Of a stretch of 64,000 nucleotides of DNA, positions 45,484 through 55,869 are shown in pieces. The notes beneath the pieces are model-generated. The model worked only from the letters and a program-made list of their open reading frames with translations, had not been told where the DNA came from and made no database searches. Numbering within the stretch: the stretch's first letter is position 1; the number at the start of each line of letters is the position of its first letter. The translations under genes and the position numbers were made by a program. The DNA is taken from the NCBI RefSeq assembly GCF_018139545.1, contig NZ_JAGSPJ010000006.1, positions 124,001-188,000 on the forward strand, given 5' to 3'. The DNA comes from Affinundibacterium fentianense. GTDB lineage: Bacteria; Pseudomonadota; Gammaproteobacteria; Burkholderiales; Burkholderiaceae_D.

Positions 45484-45657
45484 ATGGTAGGTCATTTGGA
45501 AATAATCCGTGACATCATTCTTGTCTGCACGATTGCCTTAATTTGTCTGCTATAGTTTTGCAGTGGCAAGAAATTGCCCAATTTTGTGACAAAAAGAGGA
45601 GTGCTAGCCTTGCGGACTTGTGCTGATTACCATTCTGGTTTTGCGCAATATTTTCGA

Positions 45658-48600
45658 ATGAAGACAGCGTCATTCATCTTGCATCGCTTGTTTTGGCTTG
45701 CCATTTTTATTCTCAGTCTTTTTCAAACTCTAACTCCTGCCTCTGCTGGTGCTTTGCATCGTCTTCGTTTTGATCATTTCAGTATTGACCAAGGTTTGCC
45801 AAGCACCGGTATTCTGAGTATCTACCAAACTCGCAATGGATTTGTTTGGCTCGGAACATCGAACGGGCTGACACGTTATGATGGTCGGCATATTCGTCTG
45901 TATTCCCATGTACCGGGAAACGCTGGAACGATTAGCCACGATAGAATTTTTAGTTTATTTGAAGACTCGCAACAGCGGCTTTGGATCGGAACCCGACGTG
46001 GCATTGATGTCTTGGATCTCAAAACGGATACGATACGTCGTATCGCGATGCCAGCAAGTTTCACAGCGAAGGAAATGGTCGTCTACGGGATCGTGCAAGA
46101 CGGTACGGATGCCCTGTGGATAGCCAGCGGCGCTGGGTTACTCCGATTCAATATCACAGCGGCATCATTTACTCGTTGGCGCTCTCAGTCCGAATTCGAT
46201 TCCTATTTGAGTGGTGAAGCGCGATCCATCATTGCTGATCCTCAAGGCGGAATTTGGTTTGGGCAAGGACAATGGGTCGTTCATTTGGGACGAGATGGAC
46301 AATTGTTATCTCAATTTAAAGCGGCGGAGGCTGAGCCCAATTTGCAGCAAAATCCGACTCAACGATTGGTCCGAAGTTTAGCTTTAGATGATCAAGGTCA
46401 ATTGTGGGTTGGTTTGACTGGCGGATTAACCTTGTGGAACGTCAAGAACACCGCACCGAGAAGTGTCGCACTTCCATTACAGTTGAAAGTACCTAGTGCA
46501 ACGGTTGCGGCAATTTTACAAGACCATGAAAAGTCAATCTGGCTTGCGATGGGGAATGATCAAGGACTGTTACGTTGGAAATCCGATAAAAATACTTTAG
46601 AAAGATTTGTCAATCTGCCCTCTGTAAGTAGTAGTTTAAGTGGCGATAATTTGACTGCATTGATGCTGGATGCAAGTGGTGGACTTTGGATAGGAACCAG
46701 TGACTATGGTGCAAATTTGGTCGACCTGAAAGGACGAGGCTTTACGACCTATTTGAGTATTCCTGGGGATCCGCGTAGCTTGTCGCAACGCTTGGTAACA
46801 GCGGTTTTGGCGGATAGTGATGAGTACGCTTGGATTGGTACTTTAGGTGGAGGCTTAAATCGATTGCATTTACCTTCTGGCGATACGCAACGGATTCCAA
46901 AACAAGTGGTTGGGGTTGAATATATCCGAGCGTTGATGTTGGATGAACAAAAACAATTGTGGATTGGTGGCGAGCGCTTGCAGATTTTTGATCCTAAGAC
47001 ACAACGTAGTCGCGAGATTGAGCTAGAAAAGAATTTTCCTGTCGGCGCACGTATCACGGCGATAGTGAAAGCTAGAGAAGGTCTTGTATGGGTAGGGACT
47101 TCGAATGGTCTATATCAAATCAACTCGGCAGGAAAGGTGACAATTTTCCGAACGGATACGCGACCACAAGATCAACGTGAGAATTGGCTACAAGACGATG
47201 CTGTCGATAGTCTATTAATTGATCGCGAGCAAACCTTATGGGTTGGGACGAAAGGAGCGTTGTATCGGTTTCATCCTACGACCCAAGATTTTCAAATGAT
47301 TCGACACCCAAGTCATCATTTTGCGGCATCCGAAAAAATGGGTATTACTAGTTTGCGTCAAGACCAGCATGGTCGTATTTGGGCGGCGACGATACTAGCG
47401 GGACTGGTCGAAGTGAAACCAACATTAAATCCGCAGCAAACAATGGAATGGGAATACGTCCTATGGAAACCTAGCCCTGCCTTGCCAGATGACGTGATCG
47501 AGGCAATGCAAGATGCTGAGAATGGGGAAATTTGGATGAGTAGTGAACGCGGCTTGATGCGGCTCGAACCTGCTCTCAATCGGGCGCGAAATTTCCCAGC
47601 ATTTGGACGATTTGAAGGGGCATTCAATTTTGCCTCAGCGACGCGCGCGCGGGACGGTGCATTACTTTTTGGTGGCGTCGGATTAGTTTATTTTCACCCA
47701 GAAGCTATTTGGGAGAATCCAATTCCACCACGTGTCGTGTTGAGTGATATTTTACTGTTCAATAAATCGCTCTCGATATGGAGTTCGAAAGATGCACTTG
47801 CCAAGACCCAACGAGTACCGAGCCCAAACGGCACAGCAAGTCGTTCAGGCGCAAACGATGATTTAGCTAGCATTGGTGTGACAGGGCCGTTGAGTGCAGC
47901 AAAGCGAGTCCAGCTGAACCATCAACAGTCCATGGTGAGTTTTGAACTCGCGGCACTCCATTTTTATAACAAAACGCATCTTCGCTATGCCTGGAAATTG
48001 GCTGGCTATGATCAAGATTGGATCTATGGTCAATCTGATCGAAGTATTGCGACCTACACTAATCTAGATGCAGGAACCTATCACCTCGTCGCAAAAGCGG
48101 CGAACCCAGATGGCGTTTGGAGCGAAGGCACTGAAATCTTGGAACTTGTGGTGTTGCCACCTTTTTGGCGAACCTGGTGGTGGTATGGCATGTGGATCAT
48201 GGTTGTTCTGTTGGGATTGCGCTACGCATACCACCGTAGATTGGCGTCGGTGAGAGCGAATCAAGTCTACTTAGAGCAGCAAATCAAGAGTCAAACACAA
48301 GAAGTGCTTGAACAGAAAAAGTTGGCAATCGCGCAAAGGGAGATTGCTGAACAAGCGCGCAACGATATTGGAAGATTGAGCGAAATAGGCTTAAAAATGA
48401 CATCCTCCCTAGAACGTCAGCAAATCCTTGATACGCTTTATGCCAACATTAAAACGATGATCCCTGCATCGACTTTTGGTGTTGGTATTGTTGATTGGGA
48501 CAAGCGTAGCATTGCGTTTGACTATACGATTCAAGGTGATCAAGTAATACAGCCGTATGAACGCAGCCTTGATGCATTGGAGCAGCCTTCTACGCGATGT

Positions 48601-49692
48601 GTCTTAACCGCACAAGAATTAATTATCAACGAGATCGAACATGATAGTCGTAAATTGGATCAGGTGATCGCAGGTCGAACGGGTGAGTCGGACGTAAAAT
48701 TAGTCGATGGCACTGTGAGTGAAAATTCTCGTTCAGGCATCTATGTACCGATACTGATGAATGGTCGTGTCATGGGCTTGATTGGCGCATTGAGTGTTGA
48801 AAAGAACGTATTCGGCTTGAATGATTTGAATATCTTGCGAACGCTAGCAGCCTATACAGGTGTTGCGCTTGATAATGCCGACGCCTATCGCCGTTTGAAA
48901 ATCACCCAATCCAAATTGGTTGAACAAGAAAAATTAGCGGCCCTCGGTTCACTCGTTGCTGGCGTAGCGCACGAGCTCAATACACCGATCGGAAATAGCT
49001 TATTGATGGCGAGTACGATGCAAGAACTGAGTCAACAGTTCATGAGTCAAGTGAAGCAGAATCAAATAAAGCGATCAGACTTGGAAAATTATTGCCTGAG
49101 CTCGGTGGAGTCTTCCGATCTAATGGTTCGTAGCTTATCGAGTGCGGCGAACCTTGTGAGCAGTTTTAAACAGATTGCTGTCGATCAGACCTCAGATAAA
49201 CGACGTGAATTTGATCTTCGGTACTTTTGCGAAGAAGTCGCGCTAACATTGTCAAATCGCAGTAAACGCGAAGGACATGAGATAGTGCTCGACGTGGCTT
49301 CGGGTTTGAATCTTGATAGTTATCCAGGATCACTGGGGCAGGTGCTGAACAATTTGATTCTCAATGCGATGATACATGGTCTCAACGAGCATCCTCAAGG
49401 AAAGATACAAATTCGTGCCAATCCAATCGATCTGAAGACGGTTTCATTGGTCGTTGAAGACAATGGTGCTGGTATTGCTCGAGACAATATTGAACGTATT
49501 TTCGAGCCCTTTTTTACAACGAAATTAGGCACTGGTGGTAGCGGCTTGGGTTTGCATATTGTTTATAACATCGTGCACTCGGTTCTTGGTGGAAGTATTC
49601 AAGTCGAGAGTGAGGTCGGAAGAGGAACCCGATTTACAATACAGATTCCATTCGTGGCACCGATGAGAAAGCAAAACGACGAGGAAGCCTAG
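45658..49692 (+). CDS. giant sensor histidine kinase with beta-propeller sensor
   Basis: A 1344-residue kinase. Signal peptide (1-30); periplasmic two-component-regulator propeller repeats (about 35-700; GLPSTGILSIYQTRNGFVWLG and many LWIGT repeats); Y_Y_Y domain (about 760-830); membrane helix (about 840-858); coiled coil; GAF (about 905-1080); HisKA with GVAHELNTPIGN; HATPase with NNLILNAMIHG and GGSGLGLHIVYNIV. No receiver or output domain, unlike many propeller hybrids. ATG at 45658 gives the signal peptide. The regulator it phosphorylates is unknown. Confidence 0.9.
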   Translation: MKTASFILHRLFWLAIFILSLFQTLTPASAGALHRLRFDHFSIDQGLPSTGILSIYQTRNGFVWLGTSNGLTRYDGRHIRLYSHVPGNAGTISHDRIFSLFEDSQQRLWIGTRRGIDVLDLKTDTIRRIAMPASFTAKEMVVYGIVQDGTDALWIASGAGLLRFNITAASFTRWRSQSEFDSYLSGEARSIIADPQGGIWFGQGQWVVHLGRDGQLLSQFKAAEAEPNLQQNPTQRLVRSLALDDQGQLWVGLTGGLTLWNVKNTAPRSVALPLQLKVPSATVAAILQDHEKSIWLAMGNDQGLLRWKSDKNTLERFVNLPSVSSSLSGDNLTALMLDASGGLWIGTSDYGANLVDLKGRGFTTYLSIPGDPRSLSQRLVTAVLADSDEYAWIGTLGGGLNRLHLPSGDTQRIPKQVVGVEYIRALMLDEQKQLWIGGERLQIFDPKTQRSREIELEKNFPVGARITAIVKAREGLVWVGTSNGLYQINSAGKVTIFRTDTRPQDQRENWLQDDAVDSLLIDREQTLWVGTKGALYRFHPTTQDFQMIRHPSHHFAASEKMGITSLRQDQHGRIWAATILAGLVEVKPTLNPQQTMEWEYVLWKPSPALPDDVIEAMQDAENGEIWMSSERGLMRLEPALNRARNFPAFGRFEGAFNFASATRARDGALLFGGVGLVYFHPEAIWENPIPPRVVLSDILLFNKSLSIWSSKDALAKTQRVPSPNGTASRSGANDDLASIGVTGPLSAAKRVQLNHQQSMVSFELAALHFYNKTHLRYAWKLAGYDQDWIYGQSDRSIATYTNLDAGTYHLVAKAANPDGVWSEGTEILELVVLPPFWRTWWWYGMWIMVVLLGLRYAYHRRLASVRANQVYLEQQIKSQTQEVLEQKKLAIAQREIAEQARNDIGRLSEIGLKMTSSLERQQILDTLYANIKTMIPASTFGVGIVDWDKRSIAFDYTIQGDQVIQPYERSLDALEQPSTRCVLTAQELIINEIEHDSRKLDQVIAGRTGESDVKLVDGTVSENSRSGIYVPILMNGRVMGLIGALSVEKNVFGLNDLNILRTLAAYTGVALDNADAYRRLKITQSKLVEQEKLAALGSLVAGVAHELNTPIGNSLLMASTMQELSQQFMSQVKQNQIKRSDLENYCLSSVESSDLMVRSLSSAANLVSSFKQIAVDQTSDKRREFDLRYFCEEVALTLSNRSKREGHEIVLDVASGLNLDSYPGSLGQVLNNLILNAMIHGLNEHPQGKIQIRANPIDLKTVSLVVEDNGAGIARDNIERIFEPFFTTKLGTGGSGLGLHIVYNIVHSVLGGSIQVESEVGRGTRFTIQIPFVAPMRKQNDEEA

Positions 49693-49801
49693 TTTTTGTG
49701 AGAACAAGCGGGATTCGATGTAGATATCGGAAGCAATGACAAATTGCAGAAATCTTTCTGTATGAACTTCATCGGGATATCGTGTGGTGAGGGGCGCGTG
49801 C

Positions 49802-51838
49802 CTAAGCTAAGGGTAAGCTAACGCTAAAGCAACACCCCTCTCCCAATTGACTTTTACAACGAACATTTCCCCCCATGGCCTCGGTGAGTTTTTTCACTAT
49901 CGAGAGCCCGAGTCCGCTGGAATGCTCGCCCGCAGTCGGTGTACTAGACAATTTAGTAAATTTTTCAAACAGGCGCTGCTGATCATGCTCGGATAATCCA
50001 GGCCCTTGGTCTTGTATGGAGACCGTAGCGAAGTGTTCGTCGGTATGCAACTCAATATAGATTTGTTTGCCGATCGGGGAATATTTAATGGCGTTGGAAA
50101 TTAAATTATCTAAGACTTGGAAACTGGCATTCGGATCGGCCAGCACAAAGTAAGTAGATGGGTTGGAAAATGGATCGCTATCCGCATAGGAAAACGAATG
50201 CCGAATATCTTTGGCGCGCATGGTGTGTTCATATTGCATCAGAACTTGATGACTCAGCTCATTTAAATTAACTTTTTGTTTGACGAGTTTTGTATTGCCC
50301 GATTCCAAGGCATTGACGTCTAATAGATTGGTAATGATATGCATCATGCGTTGCCCGCTACGACTGATGCGTTCTAAATAGCTGTAGCGCTGTTCGGGCG
50401 AGATATTGTTCTCGAGTTTACGCATCAAGTCGCTTAATCCGATGATTCCCGTTAAGGGGTTTTTTAAGTCGTGTGCCGCAATCCCGAGGAATTCATTTTT
50501 TTGCTGATCTAGTTTTTCTAGGCGCTGTACCGCTTCGGCTAATTCATTGGTTCGCGTCTGGATTTTTAATTCTAGTTCTTGTTCGGCATGCTTTGAAATC
50601 GACAATAATTTTTCTTGAGTCAACGCGTTTTCATTCTTGATGTAATTGATTCGATCGGCCTGGGCAAGTGCGAGCAAGATGATTTCAATGGCTGATCCGA
50701 TTTGGTAACCGAACTCGGTAATCCACGTACTTTCAATGATTCCTAAGTTGCGGAAAATAATCAGAACGCCGCCAGCGATCCACGCGGTCGTAGCGGCGAC
50801 CACGATGTAGCCAGGACGAAATCCACGCCAACCGATGGAAATACCAATCGGCAGCACCAAGAGCATTTGAATAAATGCGACGATTTGTACCATTGAGGCT
50901 ATCTTCGCGTTTAAGCCGAATAGCACACCAATAATCGCTGCTAGAGCGAACACTTGAATGAAAGTGAAAACATCTGCCATCAGAGGCATACTTTTATTCA
51001 GGCGGAGAAAGTGAGTCACAAAGAGTGAGTAGAAAAATAGCAGGGTTGCGACGGCAAGACTTTGGATGGTCTCAATTAACCACGGACTAGTGCTTGGAAA
51101 ATATAATGCTAAGTGTCCATTGTTGTTCGCAGAAACCAATAAAGTGACGCAGGAAAACAGAAGGTAAAGAACGATCGCTTTATCTCGATAGCTCCATGTG
51201 AGTATGAGATTGTAAGCGATCATCGCTAGCATAATCCCATAGTAAATCCCCATCAAATTGGATTCGCGGTTGCTCGCTTCAGCGAAGGACTGCGGCGTGA
51301 AGAGCTTTGCGCTGAGGTACATTGCGCTGGTCGTTTGTAGGCGCAGATAGATTGTATGAATCTCTTGGTCATGAAATTGAAATCGGAATACAGCGAGTCG
51401 ATGTTTTGTTTCTGCATCGCTAGGTTTTTGGTGGTCGCCCGATTGATGCGTACTGATTATTCGTCCTTGACTCACTTGGTAGGCGCGCACGTCATCAAGC
51501 ATATTGGGTGTAATTTCTAACCACCAGTCAGCAAGGCTCGTATTCTTCGGTCTTTGGATTGAAAGTTTCAACCAATATACCGAGTCCGTGTATGAAGCTG
51601 ACAAATTACCTTTCAACTTCGCAAACTTGTGCGCATTGACTTCGTTGAGAATCTGCTCAATTCCGATTGTTGCGCTTTTATCTTCGAATATTTGCCAATG
51701 GCCGTTTAAATCAAACGAGGTGCGATCCAATTGGATTGCTAAGGGCAGAGGACGCTCTTGCTCTCGCGCGAGAGCGTTCGCCCAAGGGAGCATACAAAAA
51801 AGAAAAAAACAGAGCGCTGCTTTTTTAAGTTGGTTCAT
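49802..51838 (-). CDS. 7TMR-DISM sensor histidine kinase
   Basis: A 678-residue kinase. Signal peptide (1-24), an extracellular 7TMR-DISMED2 jelly-roll domain (about 35-185; DSVYWLKLSIQRP), seven helices (about 190-390), coiled coil, HisKA (FLGIAAHDLKNPLTGI) and HATPase (LDNLISNAIKYSP; HSSGLGLSIVKKLTEAMGG). The extracellular fold usually binds carbohydrate-like ligands. No receiver is adjacent. Convergent with the propeller kinase gene, 109 bp away. Confidence 0.92.
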   Translation of the reverse strand: MNQLKKAALCFFLFCMLPWANALAREQERPLPLAIQLDRTSFDLNGHWQIFEDKSATIGIEQILNEVNAHKFAKLKGNLSASYTDSVYWLKLSIQRPKNTSLADWWLEITPNMLDDVRAYQVSQGRIISTHQSGDHQKPSDAETKHRLAVFRFQFHDQEIHTIYLRLQTTSAMYLSAKLFTPQSFAEASNRESNLMGIYYGIMLAMIAYNLILTWSYRDKAIVLYLLFSCVTLLVSANNNGHLALYFPSTSPWLIETIQSLAVATLLFFYSLFVTHFLRLNKSMPLMADVFTFIQVFALAAIIGVLFGLNAKIASMVQIVAFIQMLLVLPIGISIGWRGFRPGYIVVAATTAWIAGGVLIIFRNLGIIESTWITEFGYQIGSAIEIILLALAQADRINYIKNENALTQEKLLSISKHAEQELELKIQTRTNELAEAVQRLEKLDQQKNEFLGIAAHDLKNPLTGIIGLSDLMRKLENNISPEQRYSYLERISRSGQRMMHIITNLLDVNALESGNTKLVKQKVNLNELSHQVLMQYEHTMRAKDIRHSFSYADSDPFSNPSTYFVLADPNASFQVLDNLISNAIKYSPIGKQIYIELHTDEHFATVSIQDQGPGLSEHDQQRLFEKFTKLSSTPTAGEHSSGLGLSIVKKLTEAMGGNVRCKSQLGEGCCFSVSLPLA

Positions 51839-52150
51839 GCGAAACGATTCAAGTCAAGCTGAAAAGGCATGTGGGCGAGTGCTAATCGCGTTTCTTAGCA
51901 CAAGAACCCTCAATACGAATGTTTCAGCGTAGCAAGTTTCCTTAGGGAGGGCAACGGAAATCTGCGGAGCGGTATGCATTTGAGAAAAAATCGAAATGGT
52001 TCGTTGTGATGATGCCAATTTTGATATTTTTTCATCGATATTCTGCTCACGTTTCTTGATCCGGGACAAATTTCATCCCCCAAAAGAACTAGAGAAAATT
52101 AGCTTGCCGGCGAATTGTATTGGGGGCGGAAATCATTGACACTGAATAGT
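51839..52150. other. 312-bp divergent region between kinase gene and moaA
   Basis: Contains the nitrate-cluster motif in reverse (52076-52092), about 60 bp before the moaA ATG, and imperfect hairpin-prone sequence around 51930-51975. No molybdenum-cofactor riboswitch fold was recognised by eye, and no coding sequence is supported. Confidence 0.45.
52076..52092 (-). promoter_or_regulatory. nitrate-cluster motif, moaA copy
   Basis: Minus-strand reading CTAGTTCTTTTGGGGGA: the first 13 bases are identical to those at narK1 and narK2. Located about 60 bp before moaA, which would fit an activator site. Confidence 0.55.
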
Positions 52151-53173
52151 ATGGAGAATCAACTATCAATTATGTCGACCAGAGAAACTACGCCTCCCAA
52201 GCTGATTGATCGCTTTGGCCGCACGCTCAGTTATCTGCGCGTATCGGTGACTGATCGATGTGATCTACGTTGCAGTTATTGCATACCCAAAGGTTTTAAA
52301 GGATTCGAGGAACCAGAAAATTGGCTCACTTTTGATGAGATCGATCGGGTTGTTGCGGCTTTTGGACGCATGGGCGTGACGCGTATTCGGTTGACCGGGG
52401 GAGAACCTTTGCTGCGTCGTGATCTTCCAAGTCTTGTGGCTAGATTGGGGCAGCATACGCAGATTCATGATATTTCCTTGTCGACCAACGCGACGCAATT
52501 GCAAAAGCATGCGGTGGCACTGTTTCAGGCGGGAGTGAGAAGGATCAACGTCAGTCTTGACACCTTAGATCGAGCATGTATGCAAAACATTACTGGGCGT
52601 GATAGTTTTCATAGCATCATGTCGGGACTGCAGGCCGGTAAGCAAGCGGGATTCCAACCGATCAAACTGAATATGGTTGTGATGAAAGGCGTGAACGATC
52701 ACGAGGTGCTAAAGATGGCGGAATATTGCTTTGAGCAAGGATTTATTTTGCGCCTGATTGAAGCGATGCCGATGGGAGTGACGGGGCAAAACGCCCAGTT
52801 TCTCGATCTTGCTGGTTTGCGAGAAGAGCTTGTACGAGAGTTCAATTTGCGTCCAGCTGCGGCGGAATTGGGTGGCGGGCCTGCACGTTACTGGACAACT
52901 CAAGATGGGCGCGCGACGCTTGGATTTATTTCTCCTTTAAGTCAGCATTTTTGTGCAAGCTGTAATCGCCTCAGAATGGGCGTGGATGGCACACTGTATA
53001 TGTGTTTGGGGCAGGAGCAAAGTGTCCCCTTAAGGCCGCTATTGCGCGCGGGGATCAGTGATCAAGACTTGGAGCAGGTGATTCGTCAAGCAATAGAACT
53101 GAAACCTGAGCGGCACGAATTTAACACTGATAAGCATAAGATTATCCGTTTTATGTCGCAAACAGGTGGATAA
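52151..53173 (+). CDS. moaA: GTP 3',8-cyclase MoaA
   Basis: A 340-residue radical-SAM enzyme for the first step of molybdopterin synthesis, needed for NarG. Radical-SAM cluster CDLRCSYC, GGEPLLRRD for SAM, C-terminal cluster CASCNRLRMGVDGTLYMC, and the required C-terminal Gly-Gly (SQTGG). Start choice is uncertain between 52151 and 52172. No moaC/D/E are here, so this may be a nitrate-dedicated extra copy; the shared upstream motif supports that. Confidence 0.96.
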   Translation: MENQLSIMSTRETTPPKLIDRFGRTLSYLRVSVTDRCDLRCSYCIPKGFKGFEEPENWLTFDEIDRVVAAFGRMGVTRIRLTGGEPLLRRDLPSLVARLGQHTQIHDISLSTNATQLQKHAVALFQAGVRRINVSLDTLDRACMQNITGRDSFHSIMSGLQAGKQAGFQPIKLNMVVMKGVNDHEVLKMAEYCFEQGFILRLIEAMPMGVTGQNAQFLDLAGLREELVREFNLRPAAAELGGGPARYWTTQDGRATLGFISPLSQHFCASCNRLRMGVDGTLYMCLGQEQSVPLRPLLRAGISDQDLEQVIRQAIELKPERHEFNTDKHKIIRFMSQTGG

Positions 53174-53196
53174 GCGCATTTGATTCGGAGAATTTG

Positions 53197-53880
53197 ATGG
53201 AAGTACGAAATATTCACCAATTTATAGAAGGTTTTCAACGCTTTCAAAGCAAGTATTTTTCAGGCGAAAGACCACTTTACAATAAGCTGAATAATGGCCA
53301 AAGTCCAACGACCCTATTGATCGGTTGTTGCGATTCCCGAGTTGACCCTGCACTTTTGCTTGATTGTGATCCTGGCGATATTTTTGTGATTCGCAATGTT
53401 GCTAATCTTGTTCCACCTTGTAATGAATCGGGTAATCAACAAGGGGTTAGTGCTGCCATACAATTCGCAGTCGAGGCTTTGAACGTCAAACGTATTATTG
53501 TGATGGGCCACGAAAAATGTGGCGGTATTCGGGCATTGATGCAGGGCTATCAGCCGAGTCGAAAGATTGATTTTATCGGACGTTGGATGCGTATCGTCGA
53601 ACCTGTGAAACAAAGAATCTTGACACAACTCGTTGATTGCTCGGTGGAGGTGCAAAATCACGCATGTGAGTTAGGGGCAATTATCTTGTCATTAAATAAC
53701 TTGCGAAGCTTTCCATGGGTGGCTGAACGAGAGCAGCGCGGCGAACTTGCACTGCACGGCTGGTATTTTGATATGACGAACGGTGCATTGCTGGCATACT
53801 CAGAGCGCAGTGATTGCTTTTTGCCGATGGTATGTCCTTTAGTGGGAACACAGCAGCATGAATTGGTAGAGACAATTTGA
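53197..53880 (+). CDS. beta-class carbonic anhydrase
   Basis: A 227-residue zinc enzyme interconverting CO2 and bicarbonate. Zinc ligands and the Asp/Arg dyad are in CCDSRVDP and HEKCGG; FVIRNVANLVPP is the usual strand. ATG at 53197 is 6 bp after CGGAG. It lies 23 bp after moaA and before narX, so it is likely cotranscribed with moaA. Why a carbonic anhydrase is in the nitrate cluster is unknown. Confidence 0.95.
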   Translation: MEVRNIHQFIEGFQRFQSKYFSGERPLYNKLNNGQSPTTLLIGCCDSRVDPALLLDCDPGDIFVIRNVANLVPPCNESGNQQGVSAAIQFAVEALNVKRIIVMGHEKCGGIRALMQGYQPSRKIDFIGRWMRIVEPVKQRILTQLVDCSVEVQNHACELGAIILSLNNLRSFPWVAEREQRGELALHGWYFDMTNGALLAYSERSDCFLPMVCPLVGTQQHELVETI

Positions 53881-53891
53881 TCATTGCAAAA

Positions 53892-53904
53892 TGAACTGAG
53901 TTCA
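53892..53904. promoter_or_regulatory. short perfect palindrome before narX
   Basis: TGAACT-G-AGTTCA, 13 bp, 25 bp before the narX ATG and 12 bp after the carbonic anhydrase stop. It shares the AGTTC half with the nitrate-cluster motif but not the rest. Possible operator; weak. Confidence 0.3.
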
Positions 53905-53928
53905 GCTATTTCTAGATAAAAAATTCTC

Positions 53929-55869
53929 ATGCCGACATCGCCTATTTCTACTTCAGCCAGTTTGCCTATGGGCAAACGATTAACCTTTCGAATCTTACTG
54001 ACGACGATTCTCGGTCTGGCATTAACGCTCGCTGCGATTGGCTACACTTTACTTTTGTCTTGGCAATTAGAAGGCGGGGGAGCCGCGATTAACGAAGCGG
54101 GAAGTCTACGAATGCGCTCTTATCGGTTAGCGACAATGTTAGCGCAAACCAGCCCTACGAATATCGTACAGCAAGAGTTGCTTGACTTTAATCGTACTTT
54201 GGCCGATTTACAGACAGGGGATCCAAAACGTCCTCTATTTTTGCCACAGACGACATTGATTCGCGAACAAACTAAAAAAGTACAAAATGCATGGCGAATC
54301 ACTGTGCAAGAACAAGTATTGAAAGTGTTGGCCGAAAAGGATCCCTTATTGCGTCGGCAGGCGCTCACACTTTATGAACAGGATCTACCCGGCTTTGTTC
54401 AAGATATTAATCAGTTAGTGAGTCTGGTCGAAATTGAATTGGCGGAGAAAACAACGTGGCTTCGCCTTTGTCAAACAGCACTGATCTTTATGTCGCTCGC
54501 GGCCAGTGTCGCCCTATTGTACTTGTTGTACCTTTGGATCGTTGGACCAGTAACGCGCATGCAAACAGGCATCGCGCGTATGACCAAGGACGATCTCAGT
54601 GTACGCTTACCAATCGAGACTGAAGATGAGTTTGGAGTTCTCGCTCAAGCATTCAATCAAATGGCGGACCATGTGCAAGGTGTACATAGAACACTCGAAG
54701 TGCGCGTATTGGAAAAGACCGCAAAGTTACAGGCGCAGAATCATGAGATGAGTACCTTATATGAGATCGCGGGCTTTTTGGCTGGTCCGCATCCAATCGA
54801 AGAACTGTGTCGCGGTTTTCTCCATAGAATTATGCACCGCATGGAGGCCGATGGTGGTACCGTGCGAATACTCGATACGTTGACCGACAACATGCACATT
54901 ACTGTGCATGAGGGCATTTCAGAGAAAATGATTGAAGAAGAGCATTGCATCAAGAAGGATGATTGTTTATGCGGTGCGGCCGCGCAGCAGGGAATTATTT
55001 TGGTCCGAGATTTTCGCTTGCTTGATCAACAAAAACGGTATCGTTGCCAAGAAGAAGGTTACGTCTCACTTGCTGTATTTCAAATCGTCACCCGTGATCA
55101 GGTTATCGGCAGCTTTTCATTACATTTTGCGAAAGAACGTATTGTCAGCAGCGAAGAGCGACGCTTGTTAGAAATCTTGGGCAAGAATTTAGGCTCCGCG
55201 ATTGAGAATCAACGATTAATTGCGAAGGAAAAAGAGTTTGCTGTATCACAGGAACGCAATCTCTTAGCGCAAGGTTTGCACGATAGCATTGCACAAGGTT
55301 TAAATTTCCTGAATTTGCAAGTGCAAATGTTAGAAGACTCGTTAAAGCGCAACGATACTGACGAAATTCGTGATATTGCCCCCTTGCTGCGCGCTGGTGT
55401 CCAAGAAAGTTATGAGGATGTGCGCGAATTATTATTGAATTTTCGGACCCGCTTGCAAGACAGTAATCTTGAGTCAGAAATGCGGAATGTGGTCGCCAAG
55501 TTCCAACGGCAATCTGGTGTACAGAGTGACATACATTTTAGTGGGAATGGGGCACCTTTGCCGCCAGAGCAACAATTGCAAATTCTGTTTATTTTGCAAG
55601 AAGCCTTATCAAATGTGCGCAAACATGCACAGGCGAGTACGGTCAAGGTATTGATTGAAAATGGGCGCGATTTTTCGATGACGGTGACCGATAATGGCAT
55701 CGGCTTTGATCTAGATACGATTCACGAAAAAGGTGAAGGTCATGTTGGATTGCGTATCATGCGAGAGCGCGCCGAACGTCTCTCTGCACAATTTACAATC
55801 ACGACCCTTAATACGGTAGGAACAAGTATCCGCCTACAATTGCTGCGTCAAGAGCGTCAAGTGGCATAG
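53929..55869 (+). CDS. narX: nitrate/nitrite sensor kinase NarX
   Basis: A 646-residue sensor. First helix (about 17-40), periplasmic region with the nitrate-binding P-box (AINEAGSLRMRSYRLA), second helix (about 185-205), HAMP, then a GAF-like central domain with a NarX-type Cys group (EEHCIKKDDCLCGAA; RYRCQEEG), HisKA_3 (LLAQGLHDSIAQGLNFL) and HATPase (ALSNVRKHAQAS; DNGIGFD; GHVGLRIMRERAERL). Followed by narL on the same strand. Ribosome-binding site is poor. Confidence 0.95.
   Translation: MPTSPISTSASLPMGKRLTFRILLTTILGLALTLAAIGYTLLLSWQLEGGGAAINEAGSLRMRSYRLATMLAQTSPTNIVQQELLDFNRTLADLQTGDPKRPLFLPQTTLIREQTKKVQNAWRITVQEQVLKVLAEKDPLLRRQALTLYEQDLPGFVQDINQLVSLVEIELAEKTTWLRLCQTALIFMSLAASVALLYLLYLWIVGPVTRMQTGIARMTKDDLSVRLPIETEDEFGVLAQAFNQMADHVQGVHRTLEVRVLEKTAKLQAQNHEMSTLYEIAGFLAGPHPIEELCRGFLHRIMHRMEADGGTVRILDTLTDNMHITVHEGISEKMIEEEHCIKKDDCLCGAAAQQGIILVRDFRLLDQQKRYRCQEEGYVSLAVFQIVTRDQVIGSFSLHFAKERIVSSEERRLLEILGKNLGSAIENQRLIAKEKEFAVSQERNLLAQGLHDSIAQGLNFLNLQVQMLEDSLKRNDTDEIRDIAPLLRAGVQESYEDVRELLLNFRTRLQDSNLESEMRNVVAKFQRQSGVQSDIHFSGNGAPLPPEQQLQILFILQEALSNVRKHAQASTVKVLIENGRDFSMTVTDNGIGFDLDTIHEKGEGHVGLRIMRERAERLSAQFTITTLNTVGTSIRLQLLRQERQVA

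Noticed and set aside
53883-53900. TTGATCATTGCAA-like Dnr box before narX
   Set aside because: The second half does not fit ATCAA and it overlaps the stop of the carbonic anhydrase gene.
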